From contig NZ_RBZQ01000010.1 in NCBI RefSeq assembly GCF_003640395.1, positions 1 through 64,000 of the forward strand: a stretch of 64,000 nucleotides of DNA, read 5' to 3'. Origin of the DNA: Stutzerimonas urumqiensis (GTDB taxonomy: Bacteria > Pseudomonadota > Gammaproteobacteria > Pseudomonadales > Pseudomonadaceae). Shown here in pieces: positions 9,618-17,709 of the stretch (position 1 is its first letter; every line of letters starts with the position of its first letter). The notes beneath the pieces are model-generated. The model was not told where the DNA came from and did not search any database. It was given only the letters and a program-made list of their open reading frames with translations. The translations under genes and the position numbers were made by a program.

Positions 9618-10915
9618 CGCAACCCGGCACTGCGCAAGGCGCCCGGCGAGTAATCCGAAGCGGTCGCCTGGTAATCGAAGTCATACGGTTCCGATTGCTC
9701 GTTGGTCATCCCCGAGGCGATGTAGCGGCCGCTCTGCAGGTCGTAGAACACCTCCATCGCCGTCAGCTGGGCCTGCACGCCAGGATGGAAATAACCGTGG
9801 CTCTCGCCGACCCGCCAGAGCTCGCCGCGGCTGTCGTAATGGTCCGCCTCGACGATGGCCCAGGTGTCTTCGTCGATGAAATAGCGGCGCTTGGAATAGA
9901 TGTGGCGCTTGCCGGGCTTGAGCGTCGCCTCCACCACCCAGCAGGCGATGCGCAGCGGCACGCTCAGGTCCGGCAGGATCAGCGCCATCGACAGCAGCCC
10001 GCTGGCGATTAGGCATACCGAGACGAATACGCCGCGCGACAGACTCGACGGCACGCCCCGGCGCAGCAGCCGCTGCGACCACCAGGCCATGAACAGGCTG
10101 AGCGGCGTGGTGACCAGCACGAACAAGCCGAACAGCCGTCCGGTGTTCAGCGAATCGATGCCCAGGCCTGTCTCCAGATACGCCGGCACCCAGGTCAGGG
10201 TCAGTGCCAGCGACCAGTTGGCGGCGAAGTGGCAGAGGTAATTGCCCAGCACCGTGCCGTCACGCAGTAGCCGCCGGTAGGGCATCGGCGCCGAGCCCGG
10301 GCCGGCCGGTGCCTTGCCGACCAGCCGATCCAGCCCGCCTTCGCGACCGAACTTGAGCCAGAGCAGACACCAGACGAGGCCGACCACGGCCAGCACGGCG
10401 AAATTGGCTCGCCAGCCATAGTGCAGGCTGACCCAGGGAATCATGATGCCGGCCACCAACAGGCCCATCGCGCTGCCCGAATGCAGGAGCGCCACCGGCA
10501 AGCTGCGGCGATCGTCGGGGAACCACTTGTACAGCGCGTGCGTGGCGACCGGCGAGGCCGGGCCTTCGCCGATGCCGAGCAGCACGCGACAGGCGACGAT
10601 CGCCCACAGCGACGAGACGAACAGCATCGGCAACTGCACCAACGCCCAGAACAGCCCAATGCCGAGCAGCAGCGTGCGGGTCGGCTTGCGGTTGGCGAGA
10701 AAGCCGCCGGCCACCGCCGAGATCGCGAACAGCCAGTGCAGGCTGCCGCCGATCAGGCCGAACTCGGTCGGCGTCAGCTCGAGGTCCTTCATCATCGGCA
10801 CGGCCACCAGCCCGATGACCACCTTGTCGAGGAAGTTGACCAGCATCATCACCGCCAGCAGGCCGGCGATGGTCCAGGCGGCGCGCGGCCGATAGCTGTT
10901 TTCGAGATTGTTCAT
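9614..10915 (-). CDS. Chimeric ORF: truncated MFS transporter fused to a DUF1329 C-terminus
   Basis: A 433-residue open frame made of two unrelated parts. Residues 1 to about 325 are a major facilitator superfamily transporter (ACS/hexuronate-like: MVNFLDKVVIGLVAVPMM, GIGEGPASPVATHALYKW) that stops after roughly nine or ten helices instead of twelve. From WVVEATLKPGKRHIYSKRRY (about residue 326, near position 9,940) the sequence is the C-terminus of a DUF1329 protein, an exported family often encoded with DUF1302 proteins in steroid and aromatic degradation clusters. The simplest explanation is an in-frame deletion joining two genes that once stood in this cluster. A working transporter is unlikely. 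It sits downstream of acyl-CoA genes on the same strand. Confidence 0.8.
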   Translation of the reverse strand: MNNLENSYRPRAAWTIAGLLAVMMLVNFLDKVVIGLVAVPMMKDLELTPTEFGLIGGSLHWLFAISAVAGGFLANRKPTRTLLLGIGLFWALVQLPMLFVSSLWAIVACRVLLGIGEGPASPVATHALYKWFPDDRRSLPVALLHSGSAMGLLVAGIMIPWVSLHYGWRANFAVLAVVGLVWCLLWLKFGREGGLDRLVGKAPAGPGSAPMPYRRLLRDGTVLGNYLCHFAANWSLALTLTWVPAYLETGLGIDSLNTGRLFGLFVLVTTPLSLFMAWWSQRLLRRGVPSSLSRGVFVSVCLIASGLLSMALILPDLSVPLRIACWVVEATLKPGKRHIYSKRRYFIDEDTWAIVEADHYDSRGELWRVGESHGYFHPGVQAQLTAMEVFYDLQSGRYIASGMTNEQSEPYDFDYQATASDYSPGALRSAGLR

Positions 10916-10966
10916 GGCGCTCTCTGATTCTTGTTTTTGGCCGCCCTCGGGCGGGTATGGGCGCGG

Positions 10967-12133
10967 CTACCGAGCGGGCATCAGCAGCCCTTTGGCGATG
11001 GTGTTGCGCTGGATTTCGCTGGTGCCGGTGAGGATTCGCATCATTCGGGTCGCACGGAACAGCCATTCCACCGGATGCCCCGGGATCAGCCCGGCGCCGC
11101 CATGCACCTGCACGGCGCGATCGGCGATGCGGAACGCGGTCTCCGAGCAGAACAGCTTGCACATCGAGGCCTGCACCTTGATGTCACCGCCTTCATCGTT
11201 CAGCGCGGCGGTGGCGAACATCATGCTGCGCGCCGCGTACAGCTCGGTCGCCATGTCCGCGAGCATGTGGTTGACCGCCTGGAACATGGCGATCGGCTTG
11301 CCGAACTGCATGCGCGTGCGGGCGTGGTCGAGCGACAGGTTCAGCGCCAGCCCGGCCATGCCGAGCATGGTGGCGCAGTGCAGCAGCCGGTTGAGGGTGA
11401 TGCGCCCCATCGCCAGCTTGAAGCCCTGCCCTTCCTCGCCGATGCGATTGGCCACCGGCACGCGCGCGTCGCGCAGCACGATGTCGCCGTGGCTGCCGGG
11501 GCCGGACATCACCTGGTAGTCGGTTTCCACGCTGACGCCTTCGCCGTGCAGGTCGACGAAGAAGGCGGTGATCCCGTCGCTGCCGTGGCTGCCTTCGACG
11601 CGCGCGATCAGCACCGCGATATCGGCGTAGGGCGCGCCGGAGATGTAGCGCTTGGTGCCGTTGAACACGTAGCCATCCTCCTCGCGCCGGGCGCTGGTTT
11701 GCAGGGCGCTGACATCCGAGCCGGCCTCGGCCTCGGTAACGGCGAAGCACACCGCGCGCTCGGCCTGGCACACCGGACGCAGGAAGCGTTCGGCCTGGTC
11801 GTCGCTGGCGACTTTGAACAGATGGCCGATGCGCGGCGGGCCACTGAGTTCGCCGAGCACGTGCGGGGCCAGCGGCGAGCCGGTCAACAGTGCCGCTTCC
11901 TTCAGCGCGCAGAGGTCGACCACGCTGAGCCCGCGCCCGCCAAGCGCTTCGGGCAGCATGGCGTTATAGAAGCCGCGCTCGCAGGCGCGCCGCCAGATGT
12001 CGGCAAGCAAGGCGCGTGGGTGCGGGCGGCCCCAGTCCAGCTGTTCGCGGGCCTCGATGGGTTTGATCTCCTGCGCGATGAACGCCTGGAGGTCGGCGAT
12101 GAGCGCCTGGGCCTTTTCACTGGGTTCGATCAT
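10967..12133 (-). CDS. Acyl-CoA dehydrogenase family protein
   Basis: A 388-residue flavoprotein of the acyl-CoA dehydrogenase superfamily, expected to introduce an alpha-beta double bond into an acyl-CoA using FAD. Family signatures are visible: CFAVTEAEAGSDVSALQT, then FNGTKRYISGAPYADIAVL, and near the C-terminus VQVHGGAGLIPGHPVEWLFR with RTMRI/TGTSEIQRN-like text. It lies 13 bp after an acyl-CoA ligase gene on the same strand, so the two probably serve one catabolic route in which the ligase makes the thioester. The substrate cannot be read from sequence alone. The chimera downstream suggests that the pathway is partly decayed. Confidence 0.9.
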   Translation of the reverse strand: MIEPSEKAQALIADLQAFIAQEIKPIEAREQLDWGRPHPRALLADIWRRACERGFYNAMLPEALGGRGLSVVDLCALKEAALLTGSPLAPHVLGELSGPPRIGHLFKVASDDQAERFLRPVCQAERAVCFAVTEAEAGSDVSALQTSARREEDGYVFNGTKRYISGAPYADIAVLIARVEGSHGSDGITAFFVDLHGEGVSVETDYQVMSGPGSHGDIVLRDARVPVANRIGEEGQGFKLAMGRITLNRLLHCATMLGMAGLALNLSLDHARTRMQFGKPIAMFQAVNHMLADMATELYAARSMMFATAALNDEGGDIKVQASMCKLFCSETAFRIADRAVQVHGGAGLIPGHPVEWLFRATRMMRILTGTSEIQRNTIAKGLLMPAR

Positions 12134-12146
12134 GTCGGTCTCCTGC

Positions 12147-13691
12147 TCAGATGCGCCGTTCGCTGTGTTGCCAGTAGGGTTCGCGAACCAGCCGGCGCAC
12201 GACCTTGCCGTTGGGGTTCTTCGGCAATTCGCTGACGAAGTCGACCCCGCGGGGCTTCTTGAAGCCGGCCAGCTCGCGGCCGCAATGCTCGATCACCTCG
12301 GCTTCGCTCAGCGTGGCGCCGGGTTTGAGCACCACCACCGCGCGCACCGCCTCGCCCCATTGCTCGTCGGGCACGCCGACCACCGCCGCCTCGAACACCT
12401 CGGGCAGGCGGTAGAGCACCTGCTCCACCTCGCTGGGGTACACGTTGAAGCCGCCGGAAATGATCATTTCCTTTTTGCGGTCGACGATGAACACGTAGCC
12501 GTGCTCGTCCACGGTGGCGAGGTCGCCGGTGAGGTAGTAGCCGTCGCGCATCACCTCGGCGGTCAGCTCCGGCGCCTGCCAGTAGCCCTTCATGATGTCC
12601 GGCCCCTTGACCACGATCTCGCCGATCTCGCCGGGGCGCACATCCTCGAACTGCTCGTTCACCACGCGCAGGTCGGTTTCGAAATAGTTGCGTCCGCACG
12701 AGGCCAGGCGCGCGGGCTGCCCGTCGCCGGCGAGGTGATCCTGCTCCGTGAGGATGGTCACCAGCGAACAGGTTTCGCCGGCCCCGTAGCCTTGGGCCAG
12801 AATCGGCCCGAACACCGCGATGGCGCGCTCGACCAACGCCGGGGCCATGGGCGCGGCGCCGTACATGACCAATCGCAGGCTGCTCAGGTCGTATCGCTCG
12901 ACCTCGGGCACGTTGACCAGCCGGTTGATCATCGCCGGCACCAGGAACAGCCGCGTCACCCGCTCGCGCTGGATGGTGTCGAGCAGGGCCATGTCGTCGT
13001 AGCGCTCGACAAGCAGGTTGCAGGCTCCGGCGGCCAGCAACGGCATGATCTGCATCCCGCTGGCATGGGTGATCGGCCCGACGTGGGCCATGACGTCGCC
13101 CGGCCCGGCCCGGCGCGTGGGGCTGGCGATGCTCTTGCGGATCAGCGCCTTGCGGTTGCCGAAGGTGAGCATCGCGGCCTTGAGCACACCCGAGCTGCCG
13201 GAGGTGTAGTGCAGCACGGCGAGTTGGTCGTCGTCCGGCTCGCTGATCACCGGCTCGTCGTTGCCGGCAGCGAGCACCCGCTCGTAGCCGATGTCGCCCC
13301 CCTCGCCGAGCGAAATGACCCACTCGAGCAGGGGCAGCCTGGCCCGTTGCGCCACGATCGCGTCGCCTAGGCGCGGGTCGCAGATCACCGCCTGGCTGCA
13401 CGAATCGGCCAGCACGCGGAGGATCTCCTCGACCGACAGGCGGGCGTTGATCGGCACCTTGACCATCGCCGCCTTGTAGAAGGCGACTTCAGCCTCCACC
13501 AGCTCGGCCCGATTGGGCGCGATCAACGCAACATGCGCGCCGGCACCGAGGCCCAGCGACTGCAGCCCGGACGCCAGGCGGTTGGCCCGGTGCTCGAGGT
13601 CGGCAAAGGTGAGGCGACGGTAGGCATCCACGACGGCCTCGTGACGAGGCCAGTAAAGAGCGCTGCGGCTCGAAATCTTCCCGAGGTTCAA
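12147..13691 (-). CDS. AMP-dependent acyl-CoA synthetase/ligase
   Basis: A 514-residue ANL-superfamily adenylate-forming enzyme expected to activate a carboxylic acid with ATP and CoA. The P-loop YTSGSSGVLKAAMLTF is present, with GYGAGET at the A5 position (most relatives have YGxTE), then YLTGDLATVDEHGYVFIVDR and KEMIISGGFNVYPSEVE, and the catalytic lysine region LPKNPNGKVVRR near the C-terminus. It is first in a minus-strand group with the acyl-CoA dehydrogenase. The start at 13,691 gives MNLGKISSRS, usual for the family. Substrate unknown. Confidence 0.9.
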   Translation of the reverse strand: MNLGKISSRSALYWPRHEAVVDAYRRLTFADLEHRANRLASGLQSLGLGAGAHVALIAPNRAELVEAEVAFYKAAMVKVPINARLSVEEILRVLADSCSQAVICDPRLGDAIVAQRARLPLLEWVISLGEGGDIGYERVLAAGNDEPVISEPDDDQLAVLHYTSGSSGVLKAAMLTFGNRKALIRKSIASPTRRAGPGDVMAHVGPITHASGMQIMPLLAAGACNLLVERYDDMALLDTIQRERVTRLFLVPAMINRLVNVPEVERYDLSSLRLVMYGAAPMAPALVERAIAVFGPILAQGYGAGETCSLVTILTEQDHLAGDGQPARLASCGRNYFETDLRVVNEQFEDVRPGEIGEIVVKGPDIMKGYWQAPELTAEVMRDGYYLTGDLATVDEHGYVFIVDRKKEMIISGGFNVYPSEVEQVLYRLPEVFEAAVVGVPDEQWGEAVRAVVVLKPGATLSEAEVIEHCGRELAGFKKPRGVDFVSELPKNPNGKVVRRLVREPYWQHSERRI

Positions 13692-13811
13692 TTGTTCTTC
13701 TCTGCTGGTCAGACTTGAGCCTCGATGCTACGTGCGCGCCTTTTTCGCTCGCCAATACAACAAAAGGATGCGAGCCATAACACTCTGCGATAAGCCGTGC
13801 GCCCGCCCCGG

Positions 13812-13831
13812 CTGGCCTGGCCTGGCCTGGC
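13812..13831. repeat. Four tandem CTGGC units
   Basis: Four perfect copies of the pentamer CTGGC followed by an imperfect fifth, in the short space between the acyl-CoA ligase gene and the end of the LysR gene. Its end lies seven bases beyond the LysR stop codon. It is a slippage-prone microsatellite with no visible coding role. Confidence 0.7.
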
Positions 13832-13837
13832 CTGACG

Positions 13838-14734
13838 CTAAACGATGGGCCTTTGCGCGCGGGTCAGGCGAGCCTTGAAGGCTTCGCCAGCGGGTGACAG
13901 GCAGTGGCCCCGGCGGCTGACGAGGCCGTAGGCCGAATGGTGAACGAGCCTATCGGTCAACGGACCCAGCTCGACCACGCTGCCGTCATCCAAGGCCTCC
14001 TGAACCACATCACGCGGAGCCATGCACACGGCATCGCCCTGCTCGGTCAGCCTCATCAGCAGCAGGAAGTTCTCGCACTGGACACTGAGCATCTCTCGCC
14101 CCGTGTCTTTCAGGACGGCCCTCGCAACGGGCGCCGGCAACTGCGTGCCGGCCAGCGGGAAGCGCGCCAAATCGGAAAAACCGATTCGAGCCTGTGCAAG
14201 CAAGGGGTGCCCCGGGCGGCAGAAGAGCACGCCGGGATAGACCGGCAGCTCGATGATGTCGAGCACGGTGTCGGTCTGAAGCTCGCGCACGTCGGCGACG
14301 AACATCTCGATACGCTCGTCGAGCAGGGCTTCGCGCAGGCCCCACCAGTCCCCGACCGTTACCGATACCGCCAGCCGGGGATGCGCCGCGAGCAGGTCCG
14401 CCAGCGCATCAGGCACCAGGCGTGCCGCTGGGAAGGGACCGGCGCCCAAACGTAGCTGACCGGCTTCGAGATTGTCGTATTGCTGCACCGCCTCGATCAT
14501 CGCCCGGCTGCCCGCCAGCAGGCGGCGGGCATGCGATTCGACCAGCCGGCCCGGCTCGGTGAGTGTGATGCCACGGCTGTGACGGTTCACGAGGGTGCAG
14601 CCGAGCGAGGCCTCCAGCGCCTGCAGGCTGCGGGTCAGAGCAGGCTGACTGAGGTGCAGGGCTTCAGCCGCACGGGCGAAATGGCCGTGATCGATCAAAG
14701 CGATGAAATGTCGTAGCTGGCGTAAGTCACTCAT
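13838..14734 (-). CDS. LysR-family transcriptional regulator (SdsB1-like)
   Basis: A LysR regulator of 298 residues. The start at 14,734 (MSDLRQLRHFIALIDHGHFA) is preferred over an upstream in-frame ATG at 14,827, because LysR proteins begin within a few residues of the helix-turn-helix. The winged HTH covers about residues 1-60 (FARAAEALHLSQPALTRSLQ), then an effector-binding domain. It is transcribed divergently from an alkyl sulfatase gene, the arrangement of sdsB1/sdsA1 in Pseudomonas aeruginosa. It therefore probably activates that gene in response to alkyl sulfates or their alcohols. Confidence 0.85.
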   Translation of the reverse strand: MSDLRQLRHFIALIDHGHFARAAEALHLSQPALTRSLQALEASLGCTLVNRHSRGITLTEPGRLVESHARRLLAGSRAMIEAVQQYDNLEAGQLRLGAGPFPAARLVPDALADLLAAHPRLAVSVTVGDWWGLREALLDERIEMFVADVRELQTDTVLDIIELPVYPGVLFCRPGHPLLAQARIGFSDLARFPLAGTQLPAPVARAVLKDTGREMLSVQCENFLLLMRLTEQGDAVCMAPRDVVQEALDDGSVVELGPLTDRLVHHSAYGLVSRRGHCLSPAGEAFKARLTRAQRPIV

Positions 14735-14742
14735 GCGCTTGA

Positions 14743-14776
14743 TGCATTGAAAGTCCGAGTCGATTGCATTGGAAGT
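14743..14776. promoter_or_regulatory. Direct-repeat operator candidate between lysR and alkyl sulfatase gene
   Basis: TGCATTGAAAGT (14,743-14,754) and TGCATTGGAAGT (14,765-14,776) match at 11 of 12 positions and are spaced 22 bp apart, about two helical turns. They lie immediately upstream of the lysR start and 67 bp before the sulfatase start. This is a likely binding site for the LysR protein, by inference from position and spacing. Confidence 0.5.
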
Positions 14777-14842
14777 ATTGCCTCCGTCTGAGGCAAATTC
14801 CAGGGACAGGCTTAAACAAGAATTCACGGCCCGGAGTCGACA

Positions 14843-16798
14843 ATGTCGTTGCGCACCCTCACCGCAGTAACCGCCCTTTCGTTAGCCGTTGCGGCAACAG
14901 CCGAACCCAACCCACCCACCATGGCGACACGCGAAGCGAACGCCGCGGTGCTCCAGCAACTGGACTTCAGCGATCGGCAGGCTTTCGAAAACGCACGCCG
15001 CGGCTTCATCGCTGCGCTGCCGGACGCAATGGTGAAGGACGAGCAAGGACAGATCGCTTGGAGCAACACGCGGTATGCCTTTCTCGATTCGGAGCAGGCC
15101 CCCGCAAGCGTGAATCCCAGTCTGTGGCGGCAGGCCCGCCTGAACGCGATCCATGGGCTGTTCCAGGTCGCCGAAGGGATCTATCAGGTCCGCGGAATGG
15201 ACCTGGCGAACATGACGATCGTCGAGGGCGAAACGGGGTTGATCATCATCGATCCGCTGCTTACGCCAGCCACGGCGAGTGCGGCCCTGCGTCTCTACCG
15301 GCAACATCGACCGGATCGCCCGGTTGCCGCGGTCATCTATACCCACACGCATGTCGACCATTTTGGCGGCGTCAAGGGCGTCACCACGCAGGCAGACGTG
15401 GACTCGGGTCGGGTGCGCATCTATGCCCCTGACGGCTTCATGGAACATGCCGTCAGCGAAAACGTGATCGCAGGCGCCGCCATGACCCGACGCGCCAAGT
15501 ACATGTACGGCACGGAGCTGACAGCCGGCCCGCTCGGGCATGTCGACACCGGCCTCGGCAAAGGGCTCGCACGAGGACCGCTGACCCTCATTCCGCCCAC
15601 CGACCTGGTACGCCAGGGCGGTGTCCAGCAGATCGACGGGGTGGACATCGACTTCCAGTTGGCGCCGCATAGCGAGGCCCCGGCAGAGATGATGATGTAC
15701 TTCCCCGCCCAGCGCGTACTCAACACCGCCGAGATCACGTCTCAGCACCTGCACAACATCTACACACTGCGCGGCGCGGAAGTTCGCGATGCCAATCGCT
15801 GGTCACGCTACATAGATCAGGTGTTGGCCCGGTATGGCGAGTCGAGCGACGTGGTGATCGCCCAGCATCATTGGCCGGTCTGGGAGACGGCGCACATCCA
15901 AGCCTTTCTCGCTGAACAGCGCGATCTCTACAAGTTCGTGCACGACCAGAGCGTGCGCCTGATGAACCACGGTTACCGTCCCGGCGAGATCGCTGAAACC
16001 CTGTCGCTACCCTCGACGCTGGCCAGCCGCTGGCATGCGCGCGACTACTACGGAACGCTGCGTCACAACGCGCGCGGGGTGTATCAGAAGTACCTTGGCT
16101 GGTACGACGCGAATCCAGCCAATCTCAACCCGCCTACGCCCGTCGACAACGCGCGCAAGACCATCGAATACATGGGTGGACAGGAGGCCGTGCTCGCTCG
16201 TGCCCGGACGGATTACGAAGCCGGGCACTATCGCTGGGTAGCCTCGGTCATGAGCCAGGCCGTTTTTGCGGACCCCACCAACCAGGCGGCCCGAGACCTG
16301 GCGGCCAGCGCACTCGAGCAACTCGGTTACCAGGCCGAATCAGGCCCCTGGCGGGACGCCTACCTGTCAGGCGCCCAGGAGCTTCGCGAACCCCTATCTC
16401 GGCAGACCACCAAGCCGGCGATGCACACCGACCTGTTGCAGGCGCTCGATACCGGCATGTTCTTCGATCTGCTGGGTGTTCGGCTGAACGGTCCCAAGGC
16501 CGAGGGCAAGCGTAGCGTCATGAACTGGGTATTCACCGACAGTGGCGAACGCTTCCGGGTCAATCTGCAGAACAGCGCCTTGACTTGGCTGCCTGACCGG
16601 CAGGACGAACGCCCGGACGCAACGATCACCCTCACCCGCGCCGTGCTCGATGACATCCTTGTGCGCAAGACGTCGTTTCCAGAAGCCATCAAGACTGGTG
16701 TCATCAAGATCGATGGCGATGCTAGCAAGCTGATCGAACTCTTAGGTTTGCTCGATACCTTCGAACCCGACTTTCCAATCGTCACACCGCGCCGTTAA
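14843..16798 (+). CDS. Secreted alkyl sulfatase, SdsA1/BDS1-type metallo-beta-lactamase fold
   Basis: A 651-residue alkyl sulfatase that should hydrolyse alkyl sulfate esters such as SDS to alcohol and sulfate. A signal peptide is visible (MSLRTLTAVTALSLAVAATA, cleavage near residue 20), so the enzyme is exported. The zinc-binding motif THTHVDHFGG is at residues 167-176. The middle has the dimerisation helices of the family, and the C-terminus (about 525-651) is the SCP2-like domain thought to hold the alkyl chain. Length matches SdsA1 closely. The LysR gene on the opposite strand is the likely activator. It is the last intact gene before the island border. Confidence 0.93.
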   Translation: MSLRTLTAVTALSLAVAATAEPNPPTMATREANAAVLQQLDFSDRQAFENARRGFIAALPDAMVKDEQGQIAWSNTRYAFLDSEQAPASVNPSLWRQARLNAIHGLFQVAEGIYQVRGMDLANMTIVEGETGLIIIDPLLTPATASAALRLYRQHRPDRPVAAVIYTHTHVDHFGGVKGVTTQADVDSGRVRIYAPDGFMEHAVSENVIAGAAMTRRAKYMYGTELTAGPLGHVDTGLGKGLARGPLTLIPPTDLVRQGGVQQIDGVDIDFQLAPHSEAPAEMMMYFPAQRVLNTAEITSQHLHNIYTLRGAEVRDANRWSRYIDQVLARYGESSDVVIAQHHWPVWETAHIQAFLAEQRDLYKFVHDQSVRLMNHGYRPGEIAETLSLPSTLASRWHARDYYGTLRHNARGVYQKYLGWYDANPANLNPPTPVDNARKTIEYMGGQEAVLARARTDYEAGHYRWVASVMSQAVFADPTNQAARDLAASALEQLGYQAESGPWRDAYLSGAQELREPLSRQTTKPAMHTDLLQALDTGMFFDLLGVRLNGPKAEGKRSVMNWVFTDSGERFRVNLQNSALTWLPDRQDERPDATITLTRAVLDDILVRKTSFPEAIKTGVIKIDGDASKLIELLGLLDTFEPDFPIVTPRR

Positions 16799-16903
16799 CG
16801 GCAGGCTCGAGCGTCGACGGCGGTCGGTGTCGACTTCGGGCACGCGATGCCGGATTAACTTCATACCAGCCGCTTCGGTAGCACCGATCCATTAGCGCCG
16901 ATC

Positions 16904-17388
16904 GTGGCGATGCGATTCGACGACACGCGCGACGGCTACCTGTATGTCGTGCAGCAGAAGACGGCCAAGGCCAGCGATGCGGCATGGATACGGTTCGCGG
17001 TCACGCTACAGCTTCAGATGATATTGAGCCGATGCCGGGACAACATGCCCTCCCCGTTCCTTATTCACCGCAGGCCGGAGCGCAAGCGACAGAAACAAGC
17101 CGAGCAGAAAGAGCATTGGACGAAGGTTGAAGAGCGGTATCTGACGCGGGCATTCAAGGAAGCGCGGGAGGCGGCAGGCTGCTACGCCGACTGGAAGGAA
17201 GAGGAACAGCCAGCGTTCATGAGATATGCGCCCTCTCGCTGCACCTTTACAAGAAGGCAGGCAAGGACGGTCAGAAGATAGCTGGCCACGCCAGTGAGGA
17301 TATGACCAAAAACTACCAGCGCGACCATGCCGAAGTGGTCTGGTCAGACGCAGTCCCTGACCTCGATATCGCAGAAATCGCCGGATAG
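16904..17388 (+). pseudogene. Tyrosine integrase relic (3' end, frameshifted)
   Basis: This is the C-terminal catalytic part of a phage-type integrase. The first stretch (RDGYLYVVQQKTAKASDAAW, then SPFLIHRRPERKR) matches the intact integrase at 51,390-52,496 (DGYMYLIQQKTGDQTDSAW, SPFLIHRKPDRKR). Near 17,215 the frame changes and continues as HEICALSLHLYKKAGKDGQK and IAGHASEDMTKNYQRDHAEV, ending PDLDIAEIAG with a stop at 17,386-17,388. The N-terminal two thirds are missing. It lies outside the left attachment repeat, so it belongs to an earlier element that used the same tRNA-Pro target. Confidence 0.88.
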
Positions 17389-17433
17389 TTTTGCGCGCAT
17401 TTTGCGCCAGTTTTGCGCAAGACCATAAACGAA

Positions 17434-17467
17434 AACGGGACCAGAGCCGTAAGCTACTGATCCCGTT
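17434..17467 (-). terminator. Rho-independent terminator outside the left attachment repeat
   Basis: On the minus strand an AACGGGA...TCCCGTT stem, with an inner CAG/CTG extension, is followed by TTTTCGTTT. It lies just beyond the left att repeat, where it would have terminated tRNA-Pro transcription before the present island entered. Confidence 0.6.
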
Positions 17468-17470
17468 AGG

Positions 17471-17524
17471 TTTTTGGTCGGGACGGAGTGATTCGAACAC
17501 TCTACCCCTTGCACCCCATGCAAG
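17471..17524. other. Left attachment repeat (att), tRNA-Pro 3' fragment
   Basis: A 54-bp copy of the 3' part of the tRNA-Pro(GGG) gene, covering the T arm, variable region and anticodon stem-loop down to CATGCAAG on the plus strand. It matches 60,361-60,414 with one mismatch (T at 17,503, G at 60,393). The 5' half of the tRNA is absent, so this copy is not a functional tRNA. It marks the left border of the island. Confidence 0.92.
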
Positions 17525-17610
17525 CTTCCAAAAGCCAATTAAACAACACAACACATTGATTTATAAGGGTTTTCAATGAAAACCGATTGAATTTGATTGG
17601 CGTAAATTGA

Positions 17611-17643
17611 CAAAAATCTGCGGCTTTGACAACGCAAAACCGC
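17611..17643 (-). terminator. Putative terminator of the TPR-like gene
   Basis: Read on the minus strand, GCGGTTTTG and CAAAGCCGC can pair with one G-T wobble around a six-base loop, followed by AGATTTTTG. The gene ending at 17,710 would be stopped here. The rest of the 17,525-17,709 stretch has no gene. Confidence 0.5.
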
Positions 17644-17709
17644 GGCTCCCAGAGGGGTTTTGCAGCTCATAACGGGGAGTTTAGACATGCCCATGGCCCC
17701 TCCAAACTC

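Noticed and set aside
10931..13370. Long plus-strand frames opposite the acyl-CoA dehydrogenase and ligase genes
   Set aside because: Antisense shadows rich in His, Gly and Ala with no domain; the minus-strand genes have full family motifs.
12130..13401. A 423-codon minus-strand frame overlapping the acyl-CoA ligase
   Set aside because: Arginine/alanine-rich alternate frame of the ligase, not a gene.
17471..17547. A second tRNA-Pro gene
   Set aside because: Only the 3' part is present; the acceptor 5' strand and D arm are missing. It is an att copy.
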